From Hyphomicrobiales bacterium (GTDB lineage: Bacteria > Pseudomonadota > Alphaproteobacteria > Rhizobiales > Rhizobiaceae), in contig UBZT01000008.1 of assembly GCA_900470155.1 (NCBI GenBank), forward strand, positions 184,114 through 248,113: a stretch of 64,000 nucleotides of DNA, written 5' to 3'. Of the stretch, positions 18,184 through 29,531 are shown in pieces. The notes under the pieces are model-generated. The model saw only the letters and a list, made by a program, of their open reading frames with translations, was not told the origin of the DNA and did not search any database. The first letter of the stretch is position 1, and each line of letters opens with the position of its first letter. A program made the translations under genes and the position numbers.

Positions 18184-20259
18184 TCAGATATCCAGATTTT
18201 CTGCAAAGGCTGCACGATCCTGGATAAACCGGAAACGTGCTTCCGGCCTGGTTCCCATCAGGGCATCGACCGCGTCGCGCGTGCCTTCGAAATCCACGTC
18301 ATCGATCTCGACCTTGAGCAGGGTGCGCTGGGCAGGGTCCATCGTGGTTTCCTTGAGCTGCGCCGGCATCATTTCGCCGAGGCCTTTGAAGCGCCCGATC
18401 TCGACCTTTTTGCCTTTGAACACGGTCTCCATCAGTTCTGCCCGATGCGCATCGTCGCGCGCATAGACGGTCTTGGCACCCTGGCGAATGACATAGAGCG
18501 GCGGCACCGCCAGATAGAGATGGTTGCCACGGATCAGCTCCGGCATTTCCTGATAGAAGAAAGTGATCAGCAGGGAAGCGATATGGGCACCATCCACATC
18601 GGCATCGGTCATCACGACGATGCGTTCATAACGCAGGTCTTCTTCGCGATATTTCGTCCGCGTCCCGCAGCCGAGCGCCTGGATCAGGTCAGCGATCTGC
18701 TGGTTGGCCATCAGTTTTTCACGGCTGGCCGAGCCGACGTTGAGGATTTTCCCGCGCAACGGCAGAATTGCCTGGTTCTTGCGATTGCGGGCTTGCTTGG
18801 CCGACCCGCCAGCCGAGTCGCCTTCGACGATGAACAGTTCGGCCCCTTCGGCGGTGTTTTGCGCACAGTCGGCCAGCTTGCCCGGCAGTCGCAGCTTGCG
18901 CACCGCGGTCTTGCGATTGACTTCCTTTTCCTTGCGCCGGCGAAGACGTTCCTCGCAGCGCTCGATGACCCAGTCCAGCAGCTTGGCCGCCTCGTTGGGA
19001 TTGTCGGCAAGATAATGATCGAACGGGTCGCGCAGCGCATTTTCAACGAGACGCTGCGCCTCGACCGTTGCCAGCTTGTCCTTCGTTTGGCCGACGAATT
19101 CGGGCTCGCGAATGAACACAGACAGCATGCCCACGGCCGAGATCATCACATCGTCGGTCGTGACTTCGCGGGCCCGCTTGTTCTGCGTCAGCTCCGCATA
19201 ATTCTTCAAGCCCTTGGTCAGCGCGATGCGGAGGCCGGCCTCATGCGTCCCGCCCTCAGGCGTCGGGATGGTGTTGCAGTACGAATGCAGGGCCGGGTCG
19301 CCGCCATACCAGGTGACCGCCCATTCCATGGCGCCATGGCCGCCGGTCTTTTCCGTCTTGCCGGAAAAGATCTCACGGGTGACGGTAAACTCCTTGCCGA
19401 GGGTCGCGGCCAGATAGTCCTTCAGGCCGCCCGGAAAGTGAAAGACCGCCTTTTCCGGAATGTCGCCGCCTTCGGGTACCATGCCTGGATCGCAGGACCA
19501 GCGGATTTCGACGCCGCCGAACAGATAGGCCTTGGAGCGGGCCATGCGGAAGATCCGGCCCGGATCGAACTTTGCATGGTCACCGAAGATCTGCGGATCG
19601 GGATGGAAGCGCACGCGCGTTCCGCGGCGATTGTGCACTTCGCCGAGTTCCTCGAGTCCGCCTTGCGGCACGCCGCGCGAAAAGGTCTGGCGGTAGAGCT
19701 TGCGGTTGCGGGCAACTTCCACCTCAAGCAGGTCCGACAGAGCATTGACCACCGACACGCCGACACCGTGCAGACCGCCGGACGTCTCATAAGCCTTGCC
19801 ATCGAACTTGCCGCCGGCATGCAGCTTGGTCATGATCACTTCAAGCGTCGACTTGCCGGGGACCTGCGGATGCAGTTCGACCGGAATGCCGCGACCGTTG
19901 TCCGTGACGGTCAGGAAGCCCTCTGTGTCGAGATGCACGTCGATGAAGTTGGCATGTCCTGCCACTGCTTCGTCCATCGAATTGTCGATGACTTCGGCAA
20001 ACAGGTGGTGCAGCGCTTTTTCGTCGGTGCCGCCGATATACATGCCGGGACGCATGCGCACCGGCTCAAGCCCTTCCAGGACGCGGATGGACGAGGCGCC
20101 GTATTCGTCGCCGCCACCCGTCTGCGGTGCACCTGGCGTGGTGGCTGGAGCCTGTGCGGCAACCGGGCGAGGCTTTGCCGCGGCAACTGGGGCAGGGGCC
20201 GTTTCGGCCTCAACTTTCTGCGCCGTCGGCATGGCGGAAAAGAGATCGTTGTCGTCCAT
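18184..20259 (-). CDS. parE: DNA topoisomerase IV subunit B
   Basis: The 691-residue ATPase subunit that, with ParC, separates linked daughter chromosomes. Seen: the GHKL motifs EVIDNSMDEA, TDNGRGIP and GGLHGVGVSVVNALS, then the TOPRIM block with EGDSAGG and MTDADVDGAHI. An Ala/Pro-rich N-terminal tail of about 50 residues precedes the ATPase domain. It is separate from gyrB by sequence features such as the short spacer between TOPRIM and C-terminus. Its start lies divergent from the hydrolase gene, with promoters in 20260-20477. Confidence 0.93.
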   Translation of the reverse strand: MDDNDLFSAMPTAQKVEAETAPAPVAAAKPRPVAAQAPATTPGAPQTGGGDEYGASSIRVLEGLEPVRMRPGMYIGGTDEKALHHLFAEVIDNSMDEAVAGHANFIDVHLDTEGFLTVTDNGRGIPVELHPQVPGKSTLEVIMTKLHAGGKFDGKAYETSGGLHGVGVSVVNALSDLLEVEVARNRKLYRQTFSRGVPQGGLEELGEVHNRRGTRVRFHPDPQIFGDHAKFDPGRIFRMARSKAYLFGGVEIRWSCDPGMVPEGGDIPEKAVFHFPGGLKDYLAATLGKEFTVTREIFSGKTEKTGGHGAMEWAVTWYGGDPALHSYCNTIPTPEGGTHEAGLRIALTKGLKNYAELTQNKRAREVTTDDVMISAVGMLSVFIREPEFVGQTKDKLATVEAQRLVENALRDPFDHYLADNPNEAAKLLDWVIERCEERLRRRKEKEVNRKTAVRKLRLPGKLADCAQNTAEGAELFIVEGDSAGGSAKQARNRKNQAILPLRGKILNVGSASREKLMANQQIADLIQALGCGTRTKYREEDLRYERIVVMTDADVDGAHIASLLITFFYQEMPELIRGNHLYLAVPPLYVIRQGAKTVYARDDAHRAELMETVFKGKKVEIGRFKGLGEMMPAQLKETTMDPAQRTLLKVEIDDVDFEGTRDAVDALMGTRPEARFRFIQDRAAFAENLDI

Positions 20260-20477
20260 GGCTTCGTTCGTTACTTTGTTTGTCTGTGCCGGATCGGCCT
20301 GCTCGCTTCGGACCGCTTCATCTGACTGCCCGATCGCTCATGCGAATCACAGGGATTTTGCCAGAAAAGCAGGGCAGGTGCGAAGGGCTTGGCAGCCGGT
20401 ACATAGTGAATTCGGTCAAGCTTTGCGTGCCTGACTTGTCGATGGCAAGGCGCGAGCCAAAGGGAAGCTCTTCTTCG

Positions 20478-21359
20478 ATGCAGATGTCCACAGCTCATTT
20501 CCGCACTGCGGCGATTTCGTGCGTTCTCTTTCCGTTTCTGTTGGCGCCAGCATTCGCGACTGACGCGCTCAAGCCTTTCAAGGATGAGCTGTTTTCGAGC
20601 CAGATTGTGCTGGAAAGCCGCGATGGCGGTGATTTTACCAAGGTTGATTACCAGGAACTGCGTGACATCAACGGGCGAGACAGCATTCCCGAACGCCGTG
20701 TCAAGGATCGCTACGTGTCGCTCGCCGTCCGCCGGGCACAGGACAATCAGACGCTGCAATTGCCGAGTGGCCCGCTGGAGGTCGCACGCGTCGGCAAGGA
20801 CAGTGGCCAGGCTTTTACCGTGATTTTTATCCATGGGCGGGGTGGTGATCGTCGGCTCGGCATCAACGACATCACCTTCGGCGGCAATTTCAATCGGCTG
20901 AAGAACCTCGTATTCGCCAATGGCGGGACCTATTACGCGCCCTCCGTAAAGAGCTTCGACGAGAGCGGCGTGTCTGCCGTGGCCGCATTGATCGACCACG
21001 CTTCAGTATCATCCGGTGGCCGCCCGGTCGTGCTCGCCTGCGCCTCGATGGGCAGTTTCATCTGCTGGGGTGTCGCCCGCGACCAGCTGGCGGCATCACG
21101 CTTGTCCGGCATGGCAATTCTTGGCGGCGCAACCGATCCCGATTTTGGCAAGAGCGTCGCGGCCAAGCGCAAATTGCCGGTCTGGTTCACCCACGGTAGC
21201 CGCGACAGTGTCTATGCAGCCGGCGACCAGATTGCCCTGTATGATCGCTTGCACCAGTCAGGCTATCCAACACGGTTCACCCTGTTCGAGACCGGTGCGC
21301 ATGGCACGCCCGTGCGCATGAGCGATTGGCGCGCACTCCTGTCATGGCTTGTCCGCTAA
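20478..21359 (+). CDS. Exported alpha/beta hydrolase
   Basis: A 293-residue protein with a signal peptide (hydrophobic core, cleavage after AFA near residue 25). The hydrolase core shows FIHGRGGDRR (oxyanion region), the nucleophile in ACASMGSF where the first Gly of G-x-S-x-G is replaced, THGSRD with the acid, and GAHGTPVR with the His. A small periplasmic esterase or lipase-like enzyme is likely; the substrate is unknown. The frame is open further upstream, but the signal peptide fixes the start near 20478 (or 20484). Confidence 0.78.
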   Translation: MQMSTAHFRTAAISCVLFPFLLAPAFATDALKPFKDELFSSQIVLESRDGGDFTKVDYQELRDINGRDSIPERRVKDRYVSLAVRRAQDNQTLQLPSGPLEVARVGKDSGQAFTVIFIHGRGGDRRLGINDITFGGNFNRLKNLVFANGGTYYAPSVKSFDESGVSAVAALIDHASVSSGGRPVVLACASMGSFICWGVARDQLAASRLSGMAILGGATDPDFGKSVAAKRKLPVWFTHGSRDSVYAAGDQIALYDRLHQSGYPTRFTLFETGAHGTPVRMSDWRALLSWLVR

Positions 21360-21372
21360 ATGGATGCTGCGC

Positions 21373-22545
21373 TCAGGCGCTTTGCAATTCGCTGTCCAGC
21401 AAGGCAACCCGGTTGCGACCTAGGTGCTTGGCCTCGTAGAGCGCTGCATCCGCCAGCTTCAGCAGTCCCTCCAGAGAAACATGGCGTGTCAGGCCGCCCG
21501 CAACACCAAGGCTGGCCGTGACCACGCCCGAGGTCCCGCTATGGGGTATTTTCTGTGCTTCAATCGCGTGCCTGATCCGTTCGGCGAGTGCCATCGCCTC
21601 TTCCTTTTCGATGCGCGAAACCAGAACGAGAATTTCCTCGCCGCCAAAGCGGAACGTTGTTCCCTGGTTTGCGACGGTGCGCTCTATGCATTGACTGACG
21701 GCACGAATGCAGGTGTCGCCCTCGATATGGCCATGCACGTCGTTGAACAGCTTGAAACTGTCGATGTCGAGCATGATCGCATACACAGACGTGTCGCTGT
21801 CTGCTTTCGTCCACATTGCGCCCGCGATACGGGCGAGCGATCGCCGGTTCAAAAGCCCGGTCAACTCGTCCTGTTCGGAATGCTGTTCCAACTGCTGATG
21901 GAGCAGAGTACCGCGGAGCCGATTGAGGAAATTCAGCCGTTCCGAATGTTCCTGAAAGTAGGCGCCGAGCGCCAGGAAGATCGACACAGTGCCATAGAAC
22001 GAGATCAATGCCTGATAGGTGACGGCATCCAGCGTTCCATTCAGCTTTGTCGTGGTCAATTGAATGCCGACGAGCAGCGCCAGACCCAGCAGTGTAGCGA
22101 AAAAACGTGGCCTGAGGCCGATAACCAGAAACAGAAAAACCAGCACATTGCCATTTTGATAGACGAACAGATGCGGGCTGGTGCTGAAGACGGCAACGGC
22201 CATCGGCAGCAATGCGCCAAGCACGACAACGCAAAGCGACAGGATGTCGTAATTTCGAGGCGACGGCCACTTGCGAATTGCCAGCGTCGCCAACAGGGCA
22301 AACGGCGTGAAAATCGCAAACCGCGCGACGATCAGGTGCGGTAGCACATCTGGGACCATGGTTGCATCGCCGACCCAGACCATGTCGTAGATCAGGGTGC
22401 CAACGATTGCCCATACATGAACGATCCGCACGCGGGCTGCGGCAAATTCCTTGAGATATACCGCTTCAATCGCGGGGTAAAAGCGCAACCAGCGGAATCC
22501 GGACATCAGTTGCCGATCCACCTGCTCGAGCATTGCGTCACGCAT
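21373..22545 (-). CDS. Membrane-bound diguanylate cyclase
   Basis: A 390-residue protein. Residues about 35-210 hold six hydrophobic helices. They are followed by a short coiled linker and a GGDEF domain (about 225-385) with the active variant GGEEI in FRFGGEEILV. DELTGLLNRR and MLDIDSFKLFND give the metal and substrate contacts. No clear RxxD inhibitory site before GGEEI was seen. It makes cyclic-di-GMP in response to an unknown membrane or ligand signal. It faces the hydrolase gene tail to tail with a 13-bp gap. Confidence 0.92.
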   Translation of the reverse strand: MRDAMLEQVDRQLMSGFRWLRFYPAIEAVYLKEFAAARVRIVHVWAIVGTLIYDMVWVGDATMVPDVLPHLIVARFAIFTPFALLATLAIRKWPSPRNYDILSLCVVVLGALLPMAVAVFSTSPHLFVYQNGNVLVFLFLVIGLRPRFFATLLGLALLVGIQLTTTKLNGTLDAVTYQALISFYGTVSIFLALGAYFQEHSERLNFLNRLRGTLLHQQLEQHSEQDELTGLLNRRSLARIAGAMWTKADSDTSVYAIMLDIDSFKLFNDVHGHIEGDTCIRAVSQCIERTVANQGTTFRFGGEEILVLVSRIEKEEAMALAERIRHAIEAQKIPHSGTSGVVTASLGVAGGLTRHVSLEGLLKLADAALYEAKHLGRNRVALLDSELQSA

Positions 22546-22803
22546 TGGGGCTCTCCGCTTTGGCGATGAGCGATACCGTTAGCGCACAAGTCTGAACGTA
22601 AGTTAAAAATTCATCAACTTGCGCATATAAGCGGATGCTACTTGTCGACTAACTAAATTCGAAAACGCTTGCCGCCAAATCTTGCATTTGCGGTTCACAT
22701 TTTCACCATATAGCCTGATAATCGGGCCAAATGCGAAGCCCAACCTTTCTTTTGAGCCGGCAATTTGCTAGTTCGGCATGGATGAATAGAGGTGGGTGAA
22801 GAA

Positions 22804-23574
22804 ATGACGCCAGATGTTCGGCCGCTGGTCGCAGGCAATTGGAAAATGAACGGGACGAGGGATTCCCTCGACCAGATCAAGGCGATTGCCGAGGGCGTGC
22901 AAGGCCCGCTGTCGCAAAAGGTCGAAACGCTCATTTGCCCTCCTGCCACCCTGCTTTACGTGGCGACCGCACTGTGCACCGACAGTCCGCTTCAGATCGG
23001 GGCTCAGGATTGCCATCAGAATGCCTCAGGCGCGCATACCGGCGACATTGCCGCCGAAATGATTGCCGATTGCTTCGGCACCCATGTGATCGTCGGCCAT
23101 TCGGAGCGTCGTACGGATCATGCCGAAACCGATCATCTGGTACGTGCCAAGGCGGAAGCCGCCTATGCTGCCGACCTGACGGCCGTCATTTGCATCGGGG
23201 AAACGGCCAACGAACGCAAGGCTGGCCAGACGCTTGATATTCTCAAGCGCCAGCTCGGTGCTTCGGTACCGGATGGCGCCAAGGCAGACCGTACGGTTAT
23301 CGCCTACGAGCCCGTATGGGCCATTGGCACAGGTCTGACGCCGACATCGGCGGACGTGGCCGAGGCGCATGCGTTCATGCGTGCCGAACTCGTCAAGCGT
23401 TTTGGTGCCGAAGGCAAAAGCATGCGGCTCCTCTATGGCGGATCGGTCAAACCGTCGAACGCCAAGGAATTGATGGGGGTCACCAATGTCGATGGCGCGC
23501 TGATTGGCGGTGCGAGCTTGAAGGCCAGCGACTTCCTTGCCATATACCGGGTCTATGACGAGCTGACCGCCTGA
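22804..23574 (+). CDS. tpiA: Triosephosphate isomerase
   Basis: A 256-residue TIM barrel that interconverts dihydroxyacetone phosphate and glyceraldehyde-3-phosphate. The catalytic residues are intact: Lys in AGNWKMNG, His in VIVGHSERR and Glu in [11 protein letters not shown], plus the phosphate loop YGGSVKPSN. The start is the ATG at 22804 after GTGAAGA; an upstream GTG is less likely. It heads the tpiA-secG-pyrG run, a familiar rhizobial order. Confidence 0.96.
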   Translation: MTPDVRPLVAGNWKMNGTRDSLDQIKAIAEGVQGPLSQKVETLICPPATLLYVATALCTDSPLQIGAQDCHQNASGAHTGDIAAEMIADCFGTHVIVGHSERRTDHAETDHLVRAKAEAAYAADLTAVICIGETANERKAGQTLDILKRQLGASVPDGAKADRTVIAYEPVWAIGTGLTPTSADVAEAHAFMRAELVKRFGAEGKSMRLLYGGSVKPSNAKELMGVTNVDGALIGGASLKASDFLAIYRVYDELTA

Positions 23575-23589
23575 AAGCCGGCCGGAAAA

Positions 23590-23615
23590 GCAGGCAAGGG
23601 GGTTTCTTTGCCTGC
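23590..23615 (+). terminator. Hairpin between tpiA and secG
   Basis: A perfect 8-bp inverted repeat (23590-23597 with 23608-23615) starts 15 bp after the tpiA stop. Its loop is T-rich but no T-run follows. It may be a weak terminator or an mRNA-stabilising hairpin. Confidence 0.4.
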
Positions 23616-23678
23616 ATCTCTCATGTAAAGAGCCGCCAACCTTATTGATTTTGCCTTTTCGGGCAGGATGGACATTCC

Positions 23679-24068
23679 ATGCAGACCGTATTGCTTGTTA
23701 TCTACCTCATGGTCGTCGTCGCATTGATCGGCGTCGTTCTGATTCAGCGTTCTGAAGGCGGTGGTCTCGGCGTGGGCGGCGGCTCCGGCTTTATGTCGGC
23801 GCGCGGCACGGCCAATGCGCTGACCCGCACGACAGCGATCCTGGCGACTTTGTTCTTTGTTATCTCCCTGGCGCTCGGCATTCTTGCCCGTTACGAGGCA
23901 AAGCCGACCGACATTCTCGACCGGATCCCAACGGGTAACGGTACGACCCAGGGCGGCAGCGTACTTGACCAGCTTCCGGGTGCCGCGCCTGCGACCCCGG
24001 CGCCGGCAACGACACCTGCTGTTCCGGCACCTGCACCAGTTGATCCGAACGCTGTTCCGAACAACTGA
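23679..24068 (+). CDS. secG: Preprotein translocase subunit SecG
   Basis: A 129-residue inner-membrane subunit of the Sec translocon. Two transmembrane helices (about 1-22 and 50-72) flank the conserved segment LIQRSEGGGLGVGG. The C-terminal about 45 residues are Pro/Ala/Thr-rich and disordered, a common extension in alphaproteobacteria. It helps SecA push proteins through SecYE. A terminator follows at 24089. Confidence 0.93.
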   Translation: MQTVLLVIYLMVVVALIGVVLIQRSEGGGLGVGGGSGFMSARGTANALTRTTAILATLFFVISLALGILARYEAKPTDILDRIPTGNGTTQGGSVLDQLPGAAPATPAPATTPAVPAPAPVDPNAVPNN

Positions 24069-25838
<1,770 letters not shown>

Positions 25839-25860
25839 GACGCAGCGAATACGAATTCAA

Positions 25861-25888
25861 AAAACCCGGCCTTTGTGCCGGTTTTTTT
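25861..25888 (+). terminator. Intrinsic terminator after pyrG
   Basis: A 5-bp G/C stem (25866-25870 with 25877-25881), extended by A/T pairs around a one-base bulge, runs into seven T. Confidence 0.8.
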
Positions 25889-25954
25889 GTTGCCCAGTCC
25901 AAGCTCCGCACAAGTTATCCAATGCAATCTCCGCGGATATTCAAGGAGATTGCC

Positions 25955-26395
25955 ATGCGAATCGGTGAAAATTCGATCTATTCCAGCAGCTACAGCATCC
26001 AGTCGAAAAGTAATTCTGGCGATATGAGCGCCCAAACCCGCGCACCGTTGGCAACGACATCGCCATCGGTCGGCGTCGAGGCCGATACCTCCGCCAAAGG
26101 GTTATCGAGCAATCTCTGGCTGCTCCAGACAGATGTATACTATTCGAAGGAGGCAGAAGAGACCGCCGCGCGCAAGGACGCGCTGAAGGCTGAATTCCGA
26201 GAACTCAACAGCCAATCCCCCGCCGAACGGATCCGCGATCAGTATCTTGAGAGCCACGGAATGACGGAGGAGGATTTGGCGGCTTTGTCGGACGAAGAGC
26301 GCCAAGCCATCGAGGACGAGATCGAGCAACTGATCAAGCAGCAACTGGGGCTCGATGAGGATGCCGCATCCGAGGATAGCCAAGCCAGTGCCTGA
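25955..26395 (+). CDS. Hypothetical protein with coiled C-terminal half
   Basis: A 146-residue protein with no recognised domain. The first about 50 residues are Ser/Thr-rich and probably disordered. Residues about 60-135 are highly charged and helical, with runs of Glu/Lys/Leu and the segment LSDEERQAIEDEIEQLIK, suggesting a coiled coil. No signal peptide. AAGGAG stands before the ATG at 25955. Its end overlaps the methyltransferase gene by 41 bp, so the two are likely expressed together. Confidence 0.65.
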   Translation: MRIGENSIYSSSYSIQSKSNSGDMSAQTRAPLATTSPSVGVEADTSAKGLSSNLWLLQTDVYYSKEAEETAARKDALKAEFRELNSQSPAERIRDQYLESHGMTEEDLAALSDEERQAIEDEIEQLIKQQLGLDEDAASEDSQASA

Positions 26396-26981
26396 GGATC
26401 GGGAGACGTTGGCGTTTTATGCCCGTGAAGCCGAAACCTACAGCCAATGGTCAAAAGATCACCGGAACCCGCGTCTTGAGACGTTTCTTTCAAAGCTTTC
26501 ACCGGGCGCACGGGTTCTGGAACTCGGCTGCGGTTCCGGGCGGGACAGTGCGACCATGCTCGCGCACGGCTTCGACGTCGTGGCCACGGATGCGTCTCCG
26601 GAGATGGCGGCGCAGGCCTCTCGCCACCTTGGTCGCGCGGTTGCGGTCCTGCCCGCTGGAGAGCTGTCGGCCCTGGCGGAATTCGACGCCATCTGGGCCA
26701 ATGCCTGCCTCTTGCATATACCCATGCAAGAACTGGTGGATGTGATTGCCCGGATCAATGCGGCCTTGAAGCCGCAGGGTTGTTTCTATGCAAGCTACAA
26801 GGGCGGCGAAGGTAAGGGGCGCGACCGGTTCGGGCGCTACTATAATTATCCGTCGATCGCCGTGCTTGAACAACTCTACCAAACATTGCCCTGGACCAGC
26901 CTGAAGATCAGTCAGGACATTGGGGGTGGATATGATGGCGAAAAGACCACGTGGCTGCATGTGACAGCCGTTGGGTGCTGA
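26355..26981 (+). CDS. Class I SAM-dependent methyltransferase
   Basis: A 208-residue protein with a Rossmann methyltransferase core. Motif I is VLELGCGSGRDS (binds S-adenosylmethionine), followed by DVVATDASPEMA and the acidic/aromatic region around DAIWANACLLHIP. The substrate is not indicated; the closest look is to small tellurite-resistance/UbiE-like enzymes. The start overlaps the preceding hypothetical gene (ATG 26355 or 26361). It converges with moeA, with a 7-bp gap. Confidence 0.85.
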   Translation: MRMPHPRIAKPVPEDRETLAFYAREAETYSQWSKDHRNPRLETFLSKLSPGARVLELGCGSGRDSATMLAHGFDVVATDASPEMAAQASRHLGRAVAVLPAGELSALAEFDAIWANACLLHIPMQELVDVIARINAALKPQGCFYASYKGGEGKGRDRFGRYYNYPSIAVLEQLYQTLPWTSLKISQDIGGGYDGEKTTWLHVTAVGC

Positions 26982-26988
26982 AAGGGCC

Positions 26989-28212
26989 TCAGCCGATAAA
27001 TGGCCGCAGCATCAGGATCGGGCACAGAGCGCCGATGCCCATTTCCGGCGCATGCGGCGGCCGCACGATCAGGCAGTCGGACTGGGCGAAGATATTCATC
27101 ATCGACGAATCCTGTTTGCCGAAACTTTCGACTTCTAGCTCTCCCGCAGAGTTTCGGCTCAGCCTTGCGCGCAGATAGTCCTGTCTCCGGTCGTTCGCCG
27201 CCAGAGGCGCAGCAAGTCGGGCCGCCGTCATGCGGTTGGGGGAAGGTCGATGGCCGAGCTTGGCCAGAAGCGGTTCGAGGAACAGCAGACCGCAGACCAT
27301 GCTCGACACCGGATTGCCGGGAAGCCCGAGCACATGGGTCGAACCCAAACTGCCGACCATCAGCGGTTTGCCCGGCCGCATGGCGATTTTCCAGAAATCG
27401 AGCGTCATCCCGAGGGAAAGGAAGGTGGATTGCACCAGATCATGATCGCCGACCGAAGCACCGCCAAGCGTGACCACGATGTCGGCATGGGCAGCCTGCG
27501 CTTGTTTGATAGCATCCGCAATTGCGCTCCGGTGATCGGGGACAATGCCGAGATCGACGACGTCAGCACCGCTCGCCCGGGCAAGTGCGGCAATACCAAA
27601 GGTATTCGAGCCGATAATCTGGCTCGGGCCGGGCTGGTCTCCCGGCGAGACCAACTCATCACCCGTTGCAATGATGGCCACGCGTGGTCGACGGTAGACC
27701 GGCAGCGAAGCATGGTTCATCGCAGCCACCAGCGTGAGCCGGGTGTAATCGATCGGTGTTCCGGCCTTCAGCGCGGTTTCGCCTTGGCGAAAATCCTGGC
27801 CCCGTGGGCGGATATGCTGTCCGAGGATGACCGGAAATGTGGTCCGGATCAGATTGCCGTCCAGCTTTTCCGCATCTTCCTGCAGGAGTACTGAATCCGC
27901 ACCGGCGGGGACCGGTGCGCCGGTGAAGATGCGTACCGCTTCGCCCTCGGTTACCGAACCGGAAAAGCTATGGCCAGCGGCCGATTCGCCGATGACGCGC
28001 AGCACAGCACCGGGATCTGCCGCATCCGCGGCTTTCAGCGCATAGCCGTCCATCGCCGAGGCGTCGAAGGGAGGTTGTGTCAACCGGGCGTCCAGATCGG
28101 TAGCCAATATACGATCGTCGCAGGCATGCAGCGGCAGTTGCTCGATTTCTGTGATCGGACGGGCTGTGGACAGCAGGCGAGTTTGGGCCTGCTCGACGGG
28201 AAGCAGGGTCAT
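26989..28212 (-). CDS. moeA: Molybdopterin molybdenumtransferase
   Basis: A 407-residue enzyme that inserts molybdate into adenylated molybdopterin, the last general step of molybdenum cofactor synthesis. Seen: the N-terminal substrate loops with SAMDGYAL, the MoCF-fold motif TLGGASVGDHD, and LPGNPVSSMV. It is the last gene of the leftward run ppiD-trpD-trpC-moaC-moeA. Its ATG directly abuts the moaC stop, indicating translational coupling. Confidence 0.95.
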   Translation of the reverse strand: MTLLPVEQAQTRLLSTARPITEIEQLPLHACDDRILATDLDARLTQPPFDASAMDGYALKAADAADPGAVLRVIGESAAGHSFSGSVTEGEAVRIFTGAPVPAGADSVLLQEDAEKLDGNLIRTTFPVILGQHIRPRGQDFRQGETALKAGTPIDYTRLTLVAAMNHASLPVYRRPRVAIIATGDELVSPGDQPGPSQIIGSNTFGIAALARASGADVVDLGIVPDHRSAIADAIKQAQAAHADIVVTLGGASVGDHDLVQSTFLSLGMTLDFWKIAMRPGKPLMVGSLGSTHVLGLPGNPVSSMVCGLLFLEPLLAKLGHRPSPNRMTAARLAAPLAANDRRQDYLRARLSRNSAGELEVESFGKQDSSMMNIFAQSDCLIVRPPHAPEMGIGALCPILMLRPFIG

Positions 28213-28710
28213 CTACGCGGTTCCCGGATGGTGGAATGGTCCGGACTTTCCTCCGGTCTTTTCCAGCACGCGAATGCTGCCGATTTCCATTGTCTTGTCG
28301 ACGGCCTTGGCCATGTCGTAGATCGTCAGGCAGGCCACGGAAACCGCTGTGAGCGCTTCCATCTCGACCCCGGTCTTGCCGGTCAGCTTGACGGTGGCTT
28401 CGACCCGAAAACCGGGCAGTTCGGGCAGTTCGGTGATGTCGAGCGTAATCTTCGACAGCATCAGTGGATGGCACAGAGGAATGAGGTTCGACGTCTGCTT
28501 TGCGGCCATGATGCCGGCGATGCGGGCTGTGGCGATCACGTCGCCCTTCTTGGCATTGCCGCTGCGGATGATCTGCAACGTCTCGGCCGCCATGCGGATC
28601 TGACCCTCGGCCACCGCGATGCGCACCGTTTCAGCCTTGTCTCCGACATCGACCATATGCGCTTCGCCGGACGCGCCGATATGCGTAAGACCTGGACGAT
28701 CGCTGCTCAT
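28213..28710 (-). CDS. moaC: Cyclic pyranopterin monophosphate synthase
   Basis: A 165-residue enzyme that rearranges the cyclohydro-GTP product of MoaA into cPMP. The signature parts are present: IPLCHPL, the Lys/Asp-bearing [20 protein letters not shown] and KAVDKTMEI. It overlaps trpC by 4 bp (ATGA) and abuts moeA. The pairing of Moco and Trp genes is a positional operon rather than a pathway, and is common in rhizobia. Confidence 0.95.
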   Translation of the reverse strand: MSSDRPGLTHIGASGEAHMVDVGDKAETVRIAVAEGQIRMAAETLQIIRSGNAKKGDVIATARIAGIMAAKQTSNLIPLCHPLMLSKITLDITELPELPGFRVEATVKLTGKTGVEMEALTAVSVACLTIYDMAKAVDKTMEIGSIRVLEKTGGKSGPFHHPGTA

Positions 28711-29522
28711 TCGGCGGCCATGACCCCGGACTTGCCGGTGAGCAACAGACGTGTCGCTTCGGCTACATCGTCCTTGCGCATCAGGCTCTCGCCAACGAGG
28801 AAGGTGCTGATACCCGCCGTCTGCAATCGCTGGCAGTCGGCGTGGGTGAATATGCCGCTCTCGCCGACCAGAAGCCTGTCCGCCGGAACCATCGGTGCCA
28901 GTTGCTCACTGACGGCCAGGCTGACCTCAAAGGTACGAAGATCGCGATTGTTGATCCCGATGAGCGGCGAGGTGAGTTTGAGCGCGCGCCCCATCTCGTT
29001 CGCATCATGGACTTCGACCAGAACGTCCATGCCCAGTGCCAGCGCTTCGCTTTCAAGCTCGGCTGCTTGATCGTCCGACAGCGATGCCATGATCAGCAGG
29101 ATGCAGTCGGCGCCCCAGGCACGAGCCTCGTAGACCTGATAGGTCTCGAACATGAAATCCTTGCGCAGCGCCGGCAATGAGCAGGCATCGCGGGCTGCAC
29201 CGAGAAACTCTGGCGCGCCCTGGAAGCTCGGCGCGTCGGTCAGCACCGACAGGCAGGCAGCACCTCCGGCCTCATAGGCCGCAGCCAGAGACGGCGGATC
29301 GAAATCCGGGCGGATCAGTCCCTTCGACGGGCTTGCCTTCTTGATCTCCGCAATCAGGCCATAACGTCCTTCGGTCTGTGCCCTGACCAGCGCCTTGTGA
29401 AAGCCGCGCGGAATGCTCTGCGTCTCGATCGCCGCCTTCAGCCTATCAAGCGGGCGTGCAGCCTTGGCTGCGGCGATTTCTTCGCGCTTGTAGATTTCGA
29501 TGCGTTTGAGAATGTCTGTCAT
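28707..29522 (-). CDS. trpC: Indole-3-glycerol phosphate synthase
   Basis: A 271-residue TIM-barrel enzyme that closes the indole ring in tryptophan synthesis. The family marks are [14 protein letters not shown] (catalytic Lys), [15 protein letters not shown] and [12 protein letters not shown], with the phosphate loop VGESLMR. It is not fused to TrpF, as usual in alphaproteobacteria. Lies 9 bp after trpD and overlaps moaC by 4 bp. Confidence 0.96.
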   Translation of the reverse strand: MTDILKRIEIYKREEIAAAKAARPLDRLKAAIETQSIPRGFHKALVRAQTEGRYGLIAEIKKASPSKGLIRPDFDPPSLAAAYEAGGAACLSVLTDAPSFQGAPEFLGAARDACSLPALRKDFMFETYQVYEARAWGADCILLIMASLSDDQAAELESEALALGMDVLVEVHDANEMGRALKLTSPLIGINNRDLRTFEVSLAVSEQLAPMVPADRLLVGESGIFTHADCQRLQTAGISTFLVGESLMRKDDVAEATRLLLTGKSGVMAAE

Positions 29523-29531
29523 GAGGGAAGC

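Noticed and set aside
18082..20325. A 747-codon plus-strand frame
   Set aside because: It mirrors topoisomerase IV parE on the other strand, and the parE motifs are complete. The antisense product has no recognisable domain.
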